This document shows positions 16,917 to 25,810 of a stretch of 64,000 nucleotides of DNA, in pieces. The notes beneath the pieces are model-generated. The model had not been told where the DNA came from. It worked only from the letters and a program-made list of their open reading frames with translations, and searched no databases. Location of the stretch: the NCBI RefSeq assembly GCF_900112765.1, contig NZ_FOMZ01000010.1, forward strand, positions 62,001-126,000, read 5' to 3'. This stretch comes from Actinopolyspora alba. GTDB lineage: Bacteria > Actinomycetota > Actinomycetes > Mycobacteriales > Pseudonocardiaceae. The position numbers were made by a program, and so were the translations under genes. How positions within the stretch are numbered: the stretch's first letter is position 1; each line of letters starts with the position of its first letter.

Positions 16917-19535
16917 GTGGGCACGGATCCGAACGAGTTCGAGGACGCGGGTGACAACGAGCTGATCGAAGCCGTTCGCGGAGGTTCCACCGCAGCGTAC
17001 GGAGTGCTCTACGAGCGCCACAGTGTCGCGGCCCACAGCATGGCTCGCCAGGTGGCCAACGACTCGTCGGAAGCGGACGACCTCGTTTCCGAGGCGTTCG
17101 CGAAAGTACTCACCGGGCTGCGTTCCGGACACGGGCCGAACACGGCGTTCCGGGCCTACCTCCTCACGGCGGTCCGCCGTACGGCCTACGACCGCACCCG
17201 CAAGGAGCGCAGAGTGCGGTACTCGGCCGACGTGGGTGCCGAGGACGGCGCGGACGTGAGCGTGCCGTTCACCGACACGGCGGTGGCGGGCCTGGAACGC
17301 TCACTGGCCGCGCAGGCGTTCAACAGGCTGCCCGAACGCTGGCAGACGGTGTTGTGGCACCTGGAGATCGAGGGCGAGTCACCGTCCGAGGTGGCCCCGG
17401 TCCTGGGGCTGACATCCAACGGCGTCTCGGCGCTGGCCTACCGGGCGCGCGAGGGGTTACGACAGGCATACCTGCAGGTCCACCTCGGTCAGCTGGAATC
17501 CGACGAGGCGGAGTCGCAGCAGTGCCGCGCCACCGTCGAGCGGCTGGGCTCCTGGACCAGGGGCGGGCTGTCCAAACGGGAGTCAGCGCAGGTGGACACG
17601 CACCTGGACTCCTGCACGAGCTGTCGTGCGCTGTCCGCCGAGCTGGGCGACGTCAACGGCGGTCTGCGGCTGGTGGTCGCGCCGTTCGTCCTCGGCACCA
17701 GCGCGGCGGGATATCTGGCGGGCAACTCGGGAACGGCCGCCGCGGCCGGATTCGCCGCCGCCGGAGGTGCGGGAGGTACGGGCGCCGCCGGTGCTGTCGG
17801 GGCGGCGAGCTCACTGCCCCGGCAGATCGTGGGTACGACCGCCTCGACCGCCGCGATGGTCGTCGCGGTGGCTCTCGGCCTGGCGGCGGGTGACCAACAA
17901 CCGAATCCCGCGGCCGCCGCGCCCCCCACCTCGGAACAACCCCCGCCGCGCCCCGAACCGCCCGCACCGGAGCAGCCGACGCGGCAGCCCTCCGAGCCAC
18001 GACCTTCGCCACGCCCCTCCCCCGAACCGAGCCCGCCTCCCGAGAAGTCTCCCCAGCCGGCACCCGAGCCGGGAGAGCCGAACCTCGTTGCGTCCGGGCC
18101 GGGACAACCGGTGCACCTGATCGCGGGTGGTGATCCCGCGGAGCTGCCCATCACGATCGGCAACAACGGGGCGGGAATCTCCGAACCGATCACGGTGCGT
18201 CTCGCGCTGCCGAGGGGAATCAGCGCCCGTCTCCCCGGCGTGAGCAATGGCTCGGGAGCCGCCGGGCAACCGGGCAGCGGCGCCGCGAGCACCGAACCGG
18301 CATGGGCGGCAGCACGTTCGGCGAGCGCGCGAAACGCGGTGGTCCCGGCGAGCACGGGGAACAGCGCGGACGGAGCGCTCCGGGCCGAGCCAGCGGTGTC
18401 CGGTTCGAACGGGACCGGTCCCGGCCTCGGTTGTACTTCCGAGGGACGCTCCATGACCTGCACCACCGAACGCGGGCTGCGGGCAGGCGAGGAGCTGCCG
18501 CTGGACTTCCGGGTTCGCGCGGACAGCACCGCGCGCAGCGGCGAGGTGACGGTGAACATCACGAGCGCGGGCGGGCTCTCGCTCTCGCTGGCCGAGGTGC
18601 GTGTCCGGGTGAAGCCAAGCACCGAACCGGGCATAGCGCTCACGACGGACAGCTGGAGCGGGGCGTTTCCCTGGAGCGGCTCGCGAGTGCGCGCGCACGC
18701 CCGCAACACCGGGGACACCACCGGAACGGCACGGGTGGTGTTCGAACTGCCGGAGGGCACCCGAGCTGTGACGATCCCCTCGGGATGCGAACGCGTGGGT
18801 TCGACGGTGCGGTGCTCGGAGCGCCTGCGGCCCACCGAGACCACCGAATTCGCGGTGTGGCTGTGCGACTCCCGCTGGCTGTCCGCACGCCCGCTGTCCG
18901 AGGAGGGACTGCTCGACGAGTCGGCGACCGAGTGGTCGCGTCCGACCCGGATCACGGTCAGCGCCGAACTGTCCGACGCCCGCGACAGCGAGCGAGTCAC
19001 CCTGGAACCGTGGTGGTCCCGGCTGCCGGGCTACTGGAAACTCCCGGAACACTGGAACACGCCGGAGGGCTGGAACACATCGAAGGACCGGGCGCCCACC
19101 GAGCAACGGCCGAGCGGGTCGGACGACGGCGGCTCGGACAGTGGTGCCCCGCAGGACTCCGAGAACGGCAGGGAACCGGCGAGTTCGGACTCCGGTCCCG
19201 ACGGACCGCCCGACCCGAGCACGGAGCCCGGTACCGCCCCGGAGGCACCGAACGGAAACGGCGCGGGACGGTCCGGCGGTTCCCCGCACGAGAACTCCCC
19301 CGTTCCCGAGCCCCCGGGATCCGAGGCGAGCACGCCGACACCGCCGACGCCGGAACACGAGGGAACGAGCGGCCCCGAACCGGCCGAAGCCACCGAGGAA
19401 CCGGAGTCGCAATCGCCGGAGTCCTCCGAGGGCAGCGCGAAACGGGAGCCGGAGGAGTCGGACGACGAGGACTCGTCCGGGTTCGACCTGGAGAAGTTCC
19501 TCGACGGGCTGCCCTACGTCGGAGCCTCGGACTGA
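16917..19535 (+). CDS. ECF sigma factor fused to zinc-finger anti-sigma and surface region
   Basis: An 872-residue chimera. Sigma region 2 covers about residues 18-90 (AYGVLYERHSVAA, DDLVSEAFAKVL) and region 4 about 133-185 (PERWQTVLWHLEIEGESPSEVAPVLGL on two helices). A zf-HC2 motif HLDSCTSC near 228 is the anti-sigma zinc site. A small-residue-rich segment leads to a membrane helix near 306-325, then a Pro-rich linker (326-395), beta-rich CARDB-like modules with Cys pairs (about 400-690), and an acidic Pro/Ser tail. Normally sigma and anti-sigma are separate proteins; here the sigma is tethered to its own membrane sensor. GTG 16917 follows AGGGGAGC. Targets unknown. Confidence 0.88.
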   Translation: MGTDPNEFEDAGDNELIEAVRGGSTAAYGVLYERHSVAAHSMARQVANDSSEADDLVSEAFAKVLTGLRSGHGPNTAFRAYLLTAVRRTAYDRTRKERRVRYSADVGAEDGADVSVPFTDTAVAGLERSLAAQAFNRLPERWQTVLWHLEIEGESPSEVAPVLGLTSNGVSALAYRAREGLRQAYLQVHLGQLESDEAESQQCRATVERLGSWTRGGLSKRESAQVDTHLDSCTSCRALSAELGDVNGGLRLVVAPFVLGTSAAGYLAGNSGTAAAAGFAAAGGAGGTGAAGAVGAASSLPRQIVGTTASTAAMVVAVALGLAAGDQQPNPAAAAPPTSEQPPPRPEPPAPEQPTRQPSEPRPSPRPSPEPSPPPEKSPQPAPEPGEPNLVASGPGQPVHLIAGGDPAELPITIGNNGAGISEPITVRLALPRGISARLPGVSNGSGAAGQPGSGAASTEPAWAAARSASARNAVVPASTGNSADGALRAEPAVSGSNGTGPGLGCTSEGRSMTCTTERGLRAGEELPLDFRVRADSTARSGEVTVNITSAGGLSLSLAEVRVRVKPSTEPGIALTTDSWSGAFPWSGSRVRAHARNTGDTTGTARVVFELPEGTRAVTIPSGCERVGSTVRCSERLRPTETTEFAVWLCDSRWLSARPLSEEGLLDESATEWSRPTRITVSAELSDARDSERVTLEPWWSRLPGYWKLPEHWNTPEGWNTSKDRAPTEQRPSGSDDGGSDSGAPQDSENGREPASSDSGPDGPPDPSTEPGTAPEAPNGNGAGRSGGSPHENSPVPEPPGSEASTPTPPTPEHEGTSGPEPAEATEEPESQSPESSEGSAKREPEESDDEDSSGFDLEKFLDGLPYVGASD

Positions 19536-19567
19536 ACCCACCGTGGCCGTGCCCCGGTCCGGCGCGG

Positions 19568-19587
19568 CGATCTCGCGAGGAATTGAC
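19568..19587 (+). repeat. Dispersed ATTTC-N4-GAAAT palindrome, copy 4 (variant)
   Basis: CGATCTCGCGAGGAATTGAC, two substitutions from copy 1, 33 bp after the stop of the sigma fusion gene. Confidence 0.7.
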
Positions 19588-19672
19588 ACCCCGGAGGCTC
19601 CGGGGTTATGAGGTGTGACACTCGACCGGAGGGGACTGACGTGTGCGGCGGAACGGCAGTGGAGACACTCCG

Positions 19673-19678
19673 TAGACT
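19673..19678 (+). promoter_or_regulatory. -10 box TAGACT, six bases from GTG (leaderless)
   Basis: TAGACT followed by six bases and the GTG at 19685; no ribosome site is present. Confidence 0.5.
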
Positions 19679-19684
19679 CGTCGG

Positions 19685-20371
19685 GTGTCGGTAGTCGACG
19701 AGGTGCTCACCCAACTCTCCCGCCCGGTACGGCAGCTGGCGCTGCGATATCGCGAGCTGTTGAAGTTCGCGATGGTGGGCGCGAGCACCTTCGTCATCGA
19801 CACGGTGATCTTCTTCGCGCTCAAGTGGACCGTGCTCGCCCCGAAGCCGGTCACGGCCAAGGTCGTGGCCGTGCTGGTGGCCACGATCGTCTCCTACGTC
19901 CTCAACCGGGAGTGGGCGTTCCGCACTCGCGGCGGCAGGGAGCGTCACCACGAGGCCAGCCTGTACTTCCTGTTCAGCGGTATCGCGATCGGGCTCTACG
20001 CCGCGCCGCTGTGGGTCTCCAGATACCTGCTGCACCTGCAGACGCCCTACACCACACCGCTGGTCGAGGAGATCGCGGACTTCACCTCGGGCCAGATACT
20101 CGGCGTGCTGCTGGGTATGGCGTTCCGCTGGTGGGCCTTCCGCCGCTGGGTCTTTCCCACCCGGGGAACGGAGACCACCGAGCGTCCCATCGAAGACGTC
20201 ACAGAGCTCTCCAACGTCGAGCCCTTCCCTGTCGAGCGAGCCACCGTCGAACGCGCGGCGACCGAACGAGCGGCTGCCGACCTCGCCGCAGGCGAACACG
20301 GTGCCACCCCGAACAGCGCTTCCCACGGATCGGCCGAGGAGCACGACATCTCCCGTCCTGCCGCCGGGTGA
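19685..20371 (+). CDS. GtrA family membrane protein
   Basis: A 228-residue protein whose first 160 residues form a GtrA domain with four membrane helices: LLKFAMVGASTFVIDTVIFF, a second in KVVAVLVATIVSYVLNREWAF, a third in LYFLFSGIAIGLYAAPL and a fourth ending GMAFRWWAFRRWVFP. GtrA proteins are thought to flip polyprenyl-linked sugars or take part in cell-wall glycan assembly. The C-terminal 60 residues are a disordered Glu/Ala/Thr-rich tail with repeated VERAATERAA units. GTG 19685 directly follows a -10 box. Confidence 0.9.
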   Translation: MSVVDEVLTQLSRPVRQLALRYRELLKFAMVGASTFVIDTVIFFALKWTVLAPKPVTAKVVAVLVATIVSYVLNREWAFRTRGGRERHHEASLYFLFSGIAIGLYAAPLWVSRYLLHLQTPYTTPLVEEIADFTSGQILGVLLGMAFRWWAFRRWVFPTRGTETTERPIEDVTELSNVEPFPVERATVERAATERAAADLAAGEHGATPNSASHGSAEEHDISRPAAG

Positions 20372-20384
20372 AACCGCCCCGGAA

Positions 20385-20415
20385 CCGGGTGGACCCCACC
20401 TAGGGATCCACCCGG
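20385..20415. terminator. Bidirectional hairpin between gtrA-like gene and GH43 gene
   Basis: A 9-bp stem, CCGGGTGGA / TCCACCCGG, around a 13-base loop, 13 bp after the GtrA stop and before the convergent GH43 stop. No T run. Confidence 0.5.
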
Positions 20416-20509
20416 GGATCCACGCACGCGGGGGGCGAGTTTTCGTACGTGGATCGCGGGAACCCGACCACGGCGCCGGACGAGGGCTCACGGCGCCGTG
20501 GTGGGCGAC

Positions 20510-22012
20510 TCAGCGGAGTCGGAAGGTCGCCCGCTCCCGGTCCGCTCGGCTTCTGGGCCGTTCCACGACGAGCCTGCCCTCGCGGTGCGCGAGGTAGCTG
20601 TGCGGCTCGTGCGAGAGCCGGAAGGACACGCCGTCACGGTCGGCGAGCCCCTCGTCCCGGATGAATCCGCTGGCCCGGCCGTACTCGTCGCTGTCGGCGT
20701 AGGGCTCCACCACGGGCGAGCCGTCACTCACCCGGACGTGGTGGTCCGGAAGATCGACGCACCGCAGCGCCACCCTGCCGGGGTCGAGGAAGCCGGGCAC
20801 GATGCGGAACTGGCTCCGCTCGACACGGTCGGCGACCCGATCGACGACCAGCCGGCCGCCCTGTCCGTGCCGCACGAAGGACTCCGGGCTGTCCAACGGC
20901 GAGAGCCGCACCACGGGCTCACCCTCGGCGATCGGTATCCCGAGTGCGGGCGTGCCGTCCGGGTACCAGTTCAGCCGCTGCACCCTGGTGTGGCGGTTCG
21001 GGTCGTACAGCGGATCGCCCTCGATCCCTTGGTAGGACCGCGCGTGGTAGACGAGCACGTCGGTCTCGCCGTCCTCGGCCACCGTGAAGGAGTTGTGCCC
21101 GGGGCCGTACCTGCTGTTGGCCTCGTTCGTCTCCATCAACGGCTGCGGCGACTTGGTCCAGGAAGCGGGATCGAGCAGATTCGCGCGGGCGTCGGCGGTC
21201 AGCAGCCCCACGCAGTAGTTGGCGTCGGTGGCGCTGGCCGAGAAGGTCATGAAGACCCGCCCGTTGCGGACCAGCACGTACGCGCCCTCGTTGACCTTGA
21301 AACCACGGGTCTCCCAGTCGGCGGTGGGCACCGCGATCCGGACCGGATCGCCCTTGATCGCCACAGGGGAGGCCATCTCGGCGATGTAGAGGTTGCTGTT
21401 GGTGTCGATGCCCGGTTCCGCCTGCGCCCACGCGTAGTACCTGGTACCCGCGTGCTCGAAGGTGGTCGCGTCGAGCGCGAAGGTGTCCCAGGCCGTGGTG
21501 ATCTGCCCGCGCAGCTCCCACGCGTCCTCACGGGGGTCCTCGGCGCGGGATTCGAGCACGTACATCCGGATGCGGAACACGTCGTCGGAGTCACCGGCGG
21601 CGAAGTAGATGTACCAGCGGCCGTCGATGCGGTGCAGCTCCGGCGCCCAGATGTGGCCGCCCATCCGCCCGGACTTCGGGCGGCGCCAGACGGTGCGCTC
21701 CCCGGTGTGGGCCAGCCCCTCGATGGTGGGGGCGCCGCGCACCACGATGCGGTCGTACTCGGGCACCGATCCGGTCATGTAGTACATCCCCCGGTGGGGG
21801 TAGGTGATGAGCGGATCGGCGCGCTGCTCGATCAACGGGTCGCGGGTGGTCAGCACGCCGGAGCCCCGACCGGGATCCTGACCGTGTCCCCTGCCGGACC
21901 GCTGTGTCGCCGCGCTCGCCGAGGTGCCGAGCAGCGGCACGGCCGCCGCTCCCGCCGCTGCCGCTCCACCGCCGCGCAGCAGCGAACGGCGATTCAAATT
22001 GTTCTGCGTCAT
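20510..22012 (-). CDS. Secreted GH43-type arabinanase/arabinofuranosidase with AbfB module
   Basis: A 500-residue exported glycoside hydrolase. The N-terminus has a Tat signal (NRRSLLRGGGAAAAG) with cleavage near residue 35. A five-bladed GH43-like beta-propeller spans about 50-355: the base Asp lies in the opening ADPLITY, HIWAPELHRIDGRWYIYF is the usual second blade, and NEGAYVLVRNGRVFMTFSAS carries the acid Glu. Residues about 365-500 form an AbfB (CBM42) arabinose-binding module (SPESFVRHGQGGRLV and two more repeats). It lies 272 bp downstream of a GH51 arabinofuranosidase on the same strand, so both probably serve arabinan or arabinoxylan use. Confidence 0.9.
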   Translation of the reverse strand: MTQNNLNRRSLLRGGGAAAAGAAAVPLLGTSASAATQRSGRGHGQDPGRGSGVLTTRDPLIEQRADPLITYPHRGMYYMTGSVPEYDRIVVRGAPTIEGLAHTGERTVWRRPKSGRMGGHIWAPELHRIDGRWYIYFAAGDSDDVFRIRMYVLESRAEDPREDAWELRGQITTAWDTFALDATTFEHAGTRYYAWAQAEPGIDTNSNLYIAEMASPVAIKGDPVRIAVPTADWETRGFKVNEGAYVLVRNGRVFMTFSASATDANYCVGLLTADARANLLDPASWTKSPQPLMETNEANSRYGPGHNSFTVAEDGETDVLVYHARSYQGIEGDPLYDPNRHTRVQRLNWYPDGTPALGIPIAEGEPVVRLSPLDSPESFVRHGQGGRLVVDRVADRVERSQFRIVPGFLDPGRVALRCVDLPDHHVRVSDGSPVVEPYADSDEYGRASGFIRDEGLADRDGVSFRLSHEPHSYLAHREGRLVVERPRSRADRERATFRLR

Positions 22013-22137
22013 GTCGTACTCCTGTTCGGAGAAAGTGGCGTGGAGGCTTTCCGCGTTGTGAGGGGGTTTCCGTGTTGTGACCGGCGAAAGTGATGTTTCG
22101 GCTCAGCGGTGCCGAACCCCCACCACCTACGCAGTTC

Positions 22138-22249
22138 GCACCGCCGCGGGTTCTCCCGTGCGGCTCTCGCGAGGAAGGCCCGACGTTGTGTAGTGACTAC
22201 CCGATGTCGGGCCTCCCCGGAGCGAGAGCCGTGCGAGAGGTTCCGCCAC
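22138..22249. repeat. Nested palindromic repeat, ~110 bp, copy A
   Basis: The element has outer arms CGGCTCTCGC / GCGAGAGCCG and an inner pair CCCGAC / GTCGGG. A reverse-complement copy lies at 51423-51531, and its last 19 bases recur at 61249. It sits between the GH51 stop and the GH43 start, where it could act as a terminator or processing hairpin for the GH51 message. The 272-bp gap holds no gene. Confidence 0.75.
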
Positions 22250-22284
22250 CCGAGCCCCTCGGGAAACCGGTCGGCGGATTCGAC

Positions 22285-24828
22285 TCACTCGTCGTGCGTC
22301 TTGATCCGCATCACGGTGATCGAGTTGGCCGGGAAGGTGTGGCTGAAGCTCTCGTCCACGCCCCGTATCACCGACTTCTCGGGTTTGATCGGTCGCGATT
22401 CGGCGGTGTTGACCGCCTGGGGGTCGCCCTGCAGCGTGGTCAGCCGCGCCGTGTTCGCCAGCCGCGAGGCACCGCTGATGTCCAGCTGGGTACGTGCCCG
22501 GTCGTTCTGGGCGTTGACGACCTTGACGATCAGCTCACCGGTCTCGTTGTCCCTGGTGACCACCTGGCGGAACGGTTCGGCGTTCTGCTCGTCGGTGAAG
22601 CTGCCCCACTTCTCGCCGTCGAGGAACAGCGTCACCTGCCGGCCCCGGACCTCGACCCTGATGTCGTACTCCCGGCCGGTCTCGATGGTGGTGTCCTTGG
22701 ACAGCACGGTCTGCGAGCTGCCCGCGGTGGTTTGCTGCACCGCCGAGCGGGTGTTGTTCCAGCCGCCCAGGTTCCACCAGTAGTAGTTGCCGGTTCCCTT
22801 GACGCCGAAGGCGACGAGGAACCCTTCGCTGCCCGCGCGCTTGGTGGCGGTCAGGTTCAGGTCGTAGTCGCTCCAGTTCTCGTCACCCGCCGTGACCATG
22901 GTGTTCTGCACCGAGGCGTCCGACTGCACGTAGGACCCGTTCTCGATCGACCAGTCGCCGGTGCCGGTGAGCTCGCTCCACTTCGACGCGTCGCCGGAGA
23001 AGTCGTCGGCCAGCAGTGTCTCGCCGTCGGCGGAGGTCACCCGCACGTCGTCGTAGGCCGCGCTGGTGTTCCAGGTGGACAGTCCCACCGCACCGCTGAT
23101 CGGTTTCTCCTCGACCGGGGTCGAGGAGGCCTCGCTGGGCACGACCTCGTCACCGACGTTGTTGCCGAACAGCTTCTGGGCCTCGTAGCTGGCCGAGCCC
23201 CACGACCGGTGGTTGTCGAACCAGATCATGTCCGGAGTCCACTGCGGATCGTCCTCGTGGGCCAGCAGCGGTGCGTAGGAGCTCATCCGCACCACGTCGG
23301 CGTTGCGTTCCAGCCCGGTCATGAAGGCCGACTCGACCAGCGCGTTGTAGAACCTGTTGCCCTCCGAGGCGTACTCGGTCAGCGAGACCTTCGGCCCCGA
23401 ACGGTCGTAGGAGTCGTAGCGCCGGTTGTTCTCCAGGAACCACCGCGGGTTGTTGTAGTAGTGCTCGTCGACCATCTCCGCGTTCTGCTCGCGGGCGAGT
23501 TCCCAAGCGCGTTCGAAGACGGCTCCGCTGTCGTCGGGCCCCGAGTTGGCGACCACGGTGATCCCGGGGTAGCGCTGCTCTATGGCGTCGCGGAACTTCT
23601 CGAAGTGCTCGTAGAAGTCCTCGGGGAGGTTCTCCTCGTTGCCCACGGCCAGGTGCGTGAGCCCGAAGGGCTCGGGGTGGCCCATGGCGGCTCGCTTGCC
23701 GCCCCACTCGGTGTCCACCGACCCGTTGGCGAACTGGATCAGGTCGAGGGTGTCCTGGATGTGGCGCCGCAACAGCTGCGGATCGTGGGTGGCCTCGTCC
23801 TCACCGCAACCGGTCACCAGGGCGGGCACCACCGGCAGCGGCATCGCGCCGATGTTCTCGGCGAACCGGAAGTACTCGTAGAACCCGAGGCCGTAGGACT
23901 GGTTGTAGCCCCAGAAATTGGCGTTGGTGGGACGTTGTTCGACCGGTCCGACGGTGTCCTTCCACTGGTAGGAACGGCGACGTTCCCAGTCGGGGGCCTG
24001 GTAGGACTCGTGGCTGCCGGTGTTGACCAGGCATCCGCCGGGGAACCGCAGGAAGCCGGGGTTGAGCGCTTCGATCTTGCGGGCGAGGTCCTCGCGCAGC
24101 CCGTTGGGTTCGTGTTTGAAGGTGTCACGGGGGAAGAGCGAGACCATGTCCAGCCGCACGGTTCCCGCACCGTGTCCGAGCACGCGCAGCCCACCGCTGT
24201 TGGTGTCGTCGTCCGCGACGAAGGTCCCGCTGTACTCGGTCCACTGATCGCCCCGGACCCGGAGCCGCATGGTGCGGCCGACCGGTGAGCCGGAGCCGTC
24301 GGTGGCGGTCACGGTCAGCGGGGTGCCGCCGGGTTGGTCGCTGCGGGCCCAGATCGAGAAGTCGTACTTCTCGCCTCGTTCCAGCGACATTCCGGAGTGG
24401 TATCCGGCGTTGGTCACCCCGTAGGCGGCTCGACCTCGGGCGTTCGGTCGCAGGCGCAGGTAGCGACGGTTGTTCTCGTTGAGCCGTTGGGCGTCGTCGA
24501 CCACCTCGGCGGATCCTTCGGCGCCGCCGACCGAAGTGGTGCTCCAGCCGGTCATCGGGGTGTAGGAGGGGTTGTCCACGGTGTCGTACTCGAAGGAGCG
24601 GTTGCGCACCAGCTCCGCGTAGATGCCGCCGTCGGCGGCGTCGTTGATGTCCTCGAAGAAGACTCCGTGCATCGTGTCGGGGATCGACTTGGTCTCTCCC
24701 GCCGCATCCACTTGCAGCGAGTAGTCGATCGGTGAGCTTTCGGCGGTGTCCGCGAGAGCCGATGGCAGCAGCGCGCCGCCCAGCAGTACGGCTGTGGCCA
24801 GGCCGACCGCCGAGTGTAATCGGGACAT
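22285..24828 (-). CDS. Secreted alpha-L-arabinofuranosidase, GH51
   Basis: An 847-residue exported retaining glycosidase that releases L-arabinose from arabinan or arabinoxylan. Signal peptide residues 1-26 (LATAVLLGGALLPSALA). The family start GVFFEDINDAADGG is near 54; a carbohydrate-binding-like beta domain spans about 110-215; the (beta/alpha)8 barrel carries the acid/base Glu in VGNEENLPEDFY near 396 and the nucleophile Glu in VSLTEYASEG near 482. A concanavalin-type domain (ADDFSGDASKWSEL to LFLDGEKWGSF, about 600-740) is inserted before the C-terminal beta domain. Longer than cytoplasmic GH51 enzymes (~500) because of these modules. Confidence 0.93.
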   Translation of the reverse strand: MSRLHSAVGLATAVLLGGALLPSALADTAESSPIDYSLQVDAAGETKSIPDTMHGVFFEDINDAADGGIYAELVRNRSFEYDTVDNPSYTPMTGWSTTSVGGAEGSAEVVDDAQRLNENNRRYLRLRPNARGRAAYGVTNAGYHSGMSLERGEKYDFSIWARSDQPGGTPLTVTATDGSGSPVGRTMRLRVRGDQWTEYSGTFVADDDTNSGGLRVLGHGAGTVRLDMVSLFPRDTFKHEPNGLREDLARKIEALNPGFLRFPGGCLVNTGSHESYQAPDWERRRSYQWKDTVGPVEQRPTNANFWGYNQSYGLGFYEYFRFAENIGAMPLPVVPALVTGCGEDEATHDPQLLRRHIQDTLDLIQFANGSVDTEWGGKRAAMGHPEPFGLTHLAVGNEENLPEDFYEHFEKFRDAIEQRYPGITVVANSGPDDSGAVFERAWELAREQNAEMVDEHYYNNPRWFLENNRRYDSYDRSGPKVSLTEYASEGNRFYNALVESAFMTGLERNADVVRMSSYAPLLAHEDDPQWTPDMIWFDNHRSWGSASYEAQKLFGNNVGDEVVPSEASSTPVEEKPISGAVGLSTWNTSAAYDDVRVTSADGETLLADDFSGDASKWSELTGTGDWSIENGSYVQSDASVQNTMVTAGDENWSDYDLNLTATKRAGSEGFLVAFGVKGTGNYYWWNLGGWNNTRSAVQQTTAGSSQTVLSKDTTIETGREYDIRVEVRGRQVTLFLDGEKWGSFTDEQNAEPFRQVVTRDNETGELIVKVVNAQNDRARTQLDISGASRLANTARLTTLQGDPQAVNTAESRPIKPEKSVIRGVDESFSHTFPANSITVMRIKTHDE

Positions 24829-25087
24829 GCGGGCTCCAAGTCCGTTTTCGGATGACCGAGATCCTCGTTGTTTGATATACCGAACTAAGTCCGGTATTCC
24901 GAAAAAGTAACCGCCCTCACACGGAAGGTCAACAGCATGTGACAGCGTGATTACCCCCGGACCGCCGCCGAGCTGGAATTATCGGCGCGCGGCGACACCG
25001 GGGACGAGGCGCCGGTGGTCGAAGACCGGTAAGCCGTCTCCGACGCGAGCTTTCACCCTGCTGGCAGCGCTTCCCGGTCGAACCGCA

Positions 25088-25804
25088 CTACGTGCTGCCG
25101 TGGTTTCCGGTAGCGGCGTGCGGATTGGTCCGCTCGGCCGCCAATCCGCCGTCCGACATCGCGACGACGCGGTCGCACCGCTCCGCCACGCGGGGGTCGT
25201 GCGTGGCCACCAGGATCGAGGCGCCCCGCTGCCGCATCGACAGCAGCAACGTCACGATCTCCCGGGCCGTGGCGAGGTCGAGGGCGGCGGTGGGTTCGTC
25301 GGCGATGACCAGGTGGGGCTCGTTGACCAGTGCCCGCGCGATGGCGACCCGCTGCCGCTCGCCGCCGGAGAGTTCCGCTGCCCTGCGGCGCAGTGCCCAA
25401 CCGAGCCCGACGCTTTCCACGGCCCGGCGGGCGCGTTCGAGCCGCTGCCGCCTGCCGATTCGCGGCCGGGTGTACTCCAGCGGGATCGTGACGTTGGCCG
25501 CGACGGTGTCGGACTCGACGATGGCGAACTCCTGGTGGAGGTAGCCGAAGAACTCGTTGCGCAGCCGCGCCCGATCCCGCTCCCGGGTGGGCGCGGGCTC
25601 GCCGCGCACGAGGAGTTCGCCGCTGGTCACCGGCAGGGTGAGCCCGAGCAGGTTCAGCAGGGTGGACTTGCCGCAGCCGGAAGGCCCCATCAGGGCCACC
25701 GCCTCTCCCACCCCGACCGAGAGCGACACCTCGCGCAGCGCCTCGACACGCAGCCTCCCCTGCCCGTAGGTCTTGGACAGTCCGGATGCCCGCAACAGGG
25801 CCAT
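25088..25804 (-). CDS. ABC exporter ATP-binding protein (MacB/LolD type)
   Basis: A 238-residue ATPase with Walker A GPSGCGKST at 40-48, Q-loop QEF near 91, signature LSGGE at 145-149, Walker B LVIADE at 165-170 and switch His in ATHDPR. It belongs to the MacB/FtsE-like group that powers permeases with large extracellular domains. It starts six bases after the stop of the first permease gene, so the three genes form an operon (permease 2, permease 1, ATPase, reading leftwards). Substrate unknown, possibly a lipid, peptide or antibiotic. Confidence 0.92.
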   Translation of the reverse strand: MALLRASGLSKTYGQGRLRVEALREVSLSVGVGEAVALMGPSGCGKSTLLNLLGLTLPVTSGELLVRGEPAPTRERDRARLRNEFFGYLHQEFAIVESDTVAANVTIPLEYTRPRIGRRQRLERARRAVESVGLGWALRRRAAELSGGERQRVAIARALVNEPHLVIADEPTAALDLATAREIVTLLLSMRQRGASILVATHDPRVAERCDRVVAMSDGGLAAERTNPHAATGNHGST

Positions 25805-25810
25805 GATGGT

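Noticed and set aside
22090-24288. A 732-codon open frame on the + strand opposite the GH51 gene
   Set aside because: It is antisense to a clear enzyme gene, is low-complexity (Val/Gly/Asp-rich), has no ribosome site, and arises from the high third-position G+C of the real gene. The same holds for long antisense frames opposite the permeases, the kinase, GlpK and purK.
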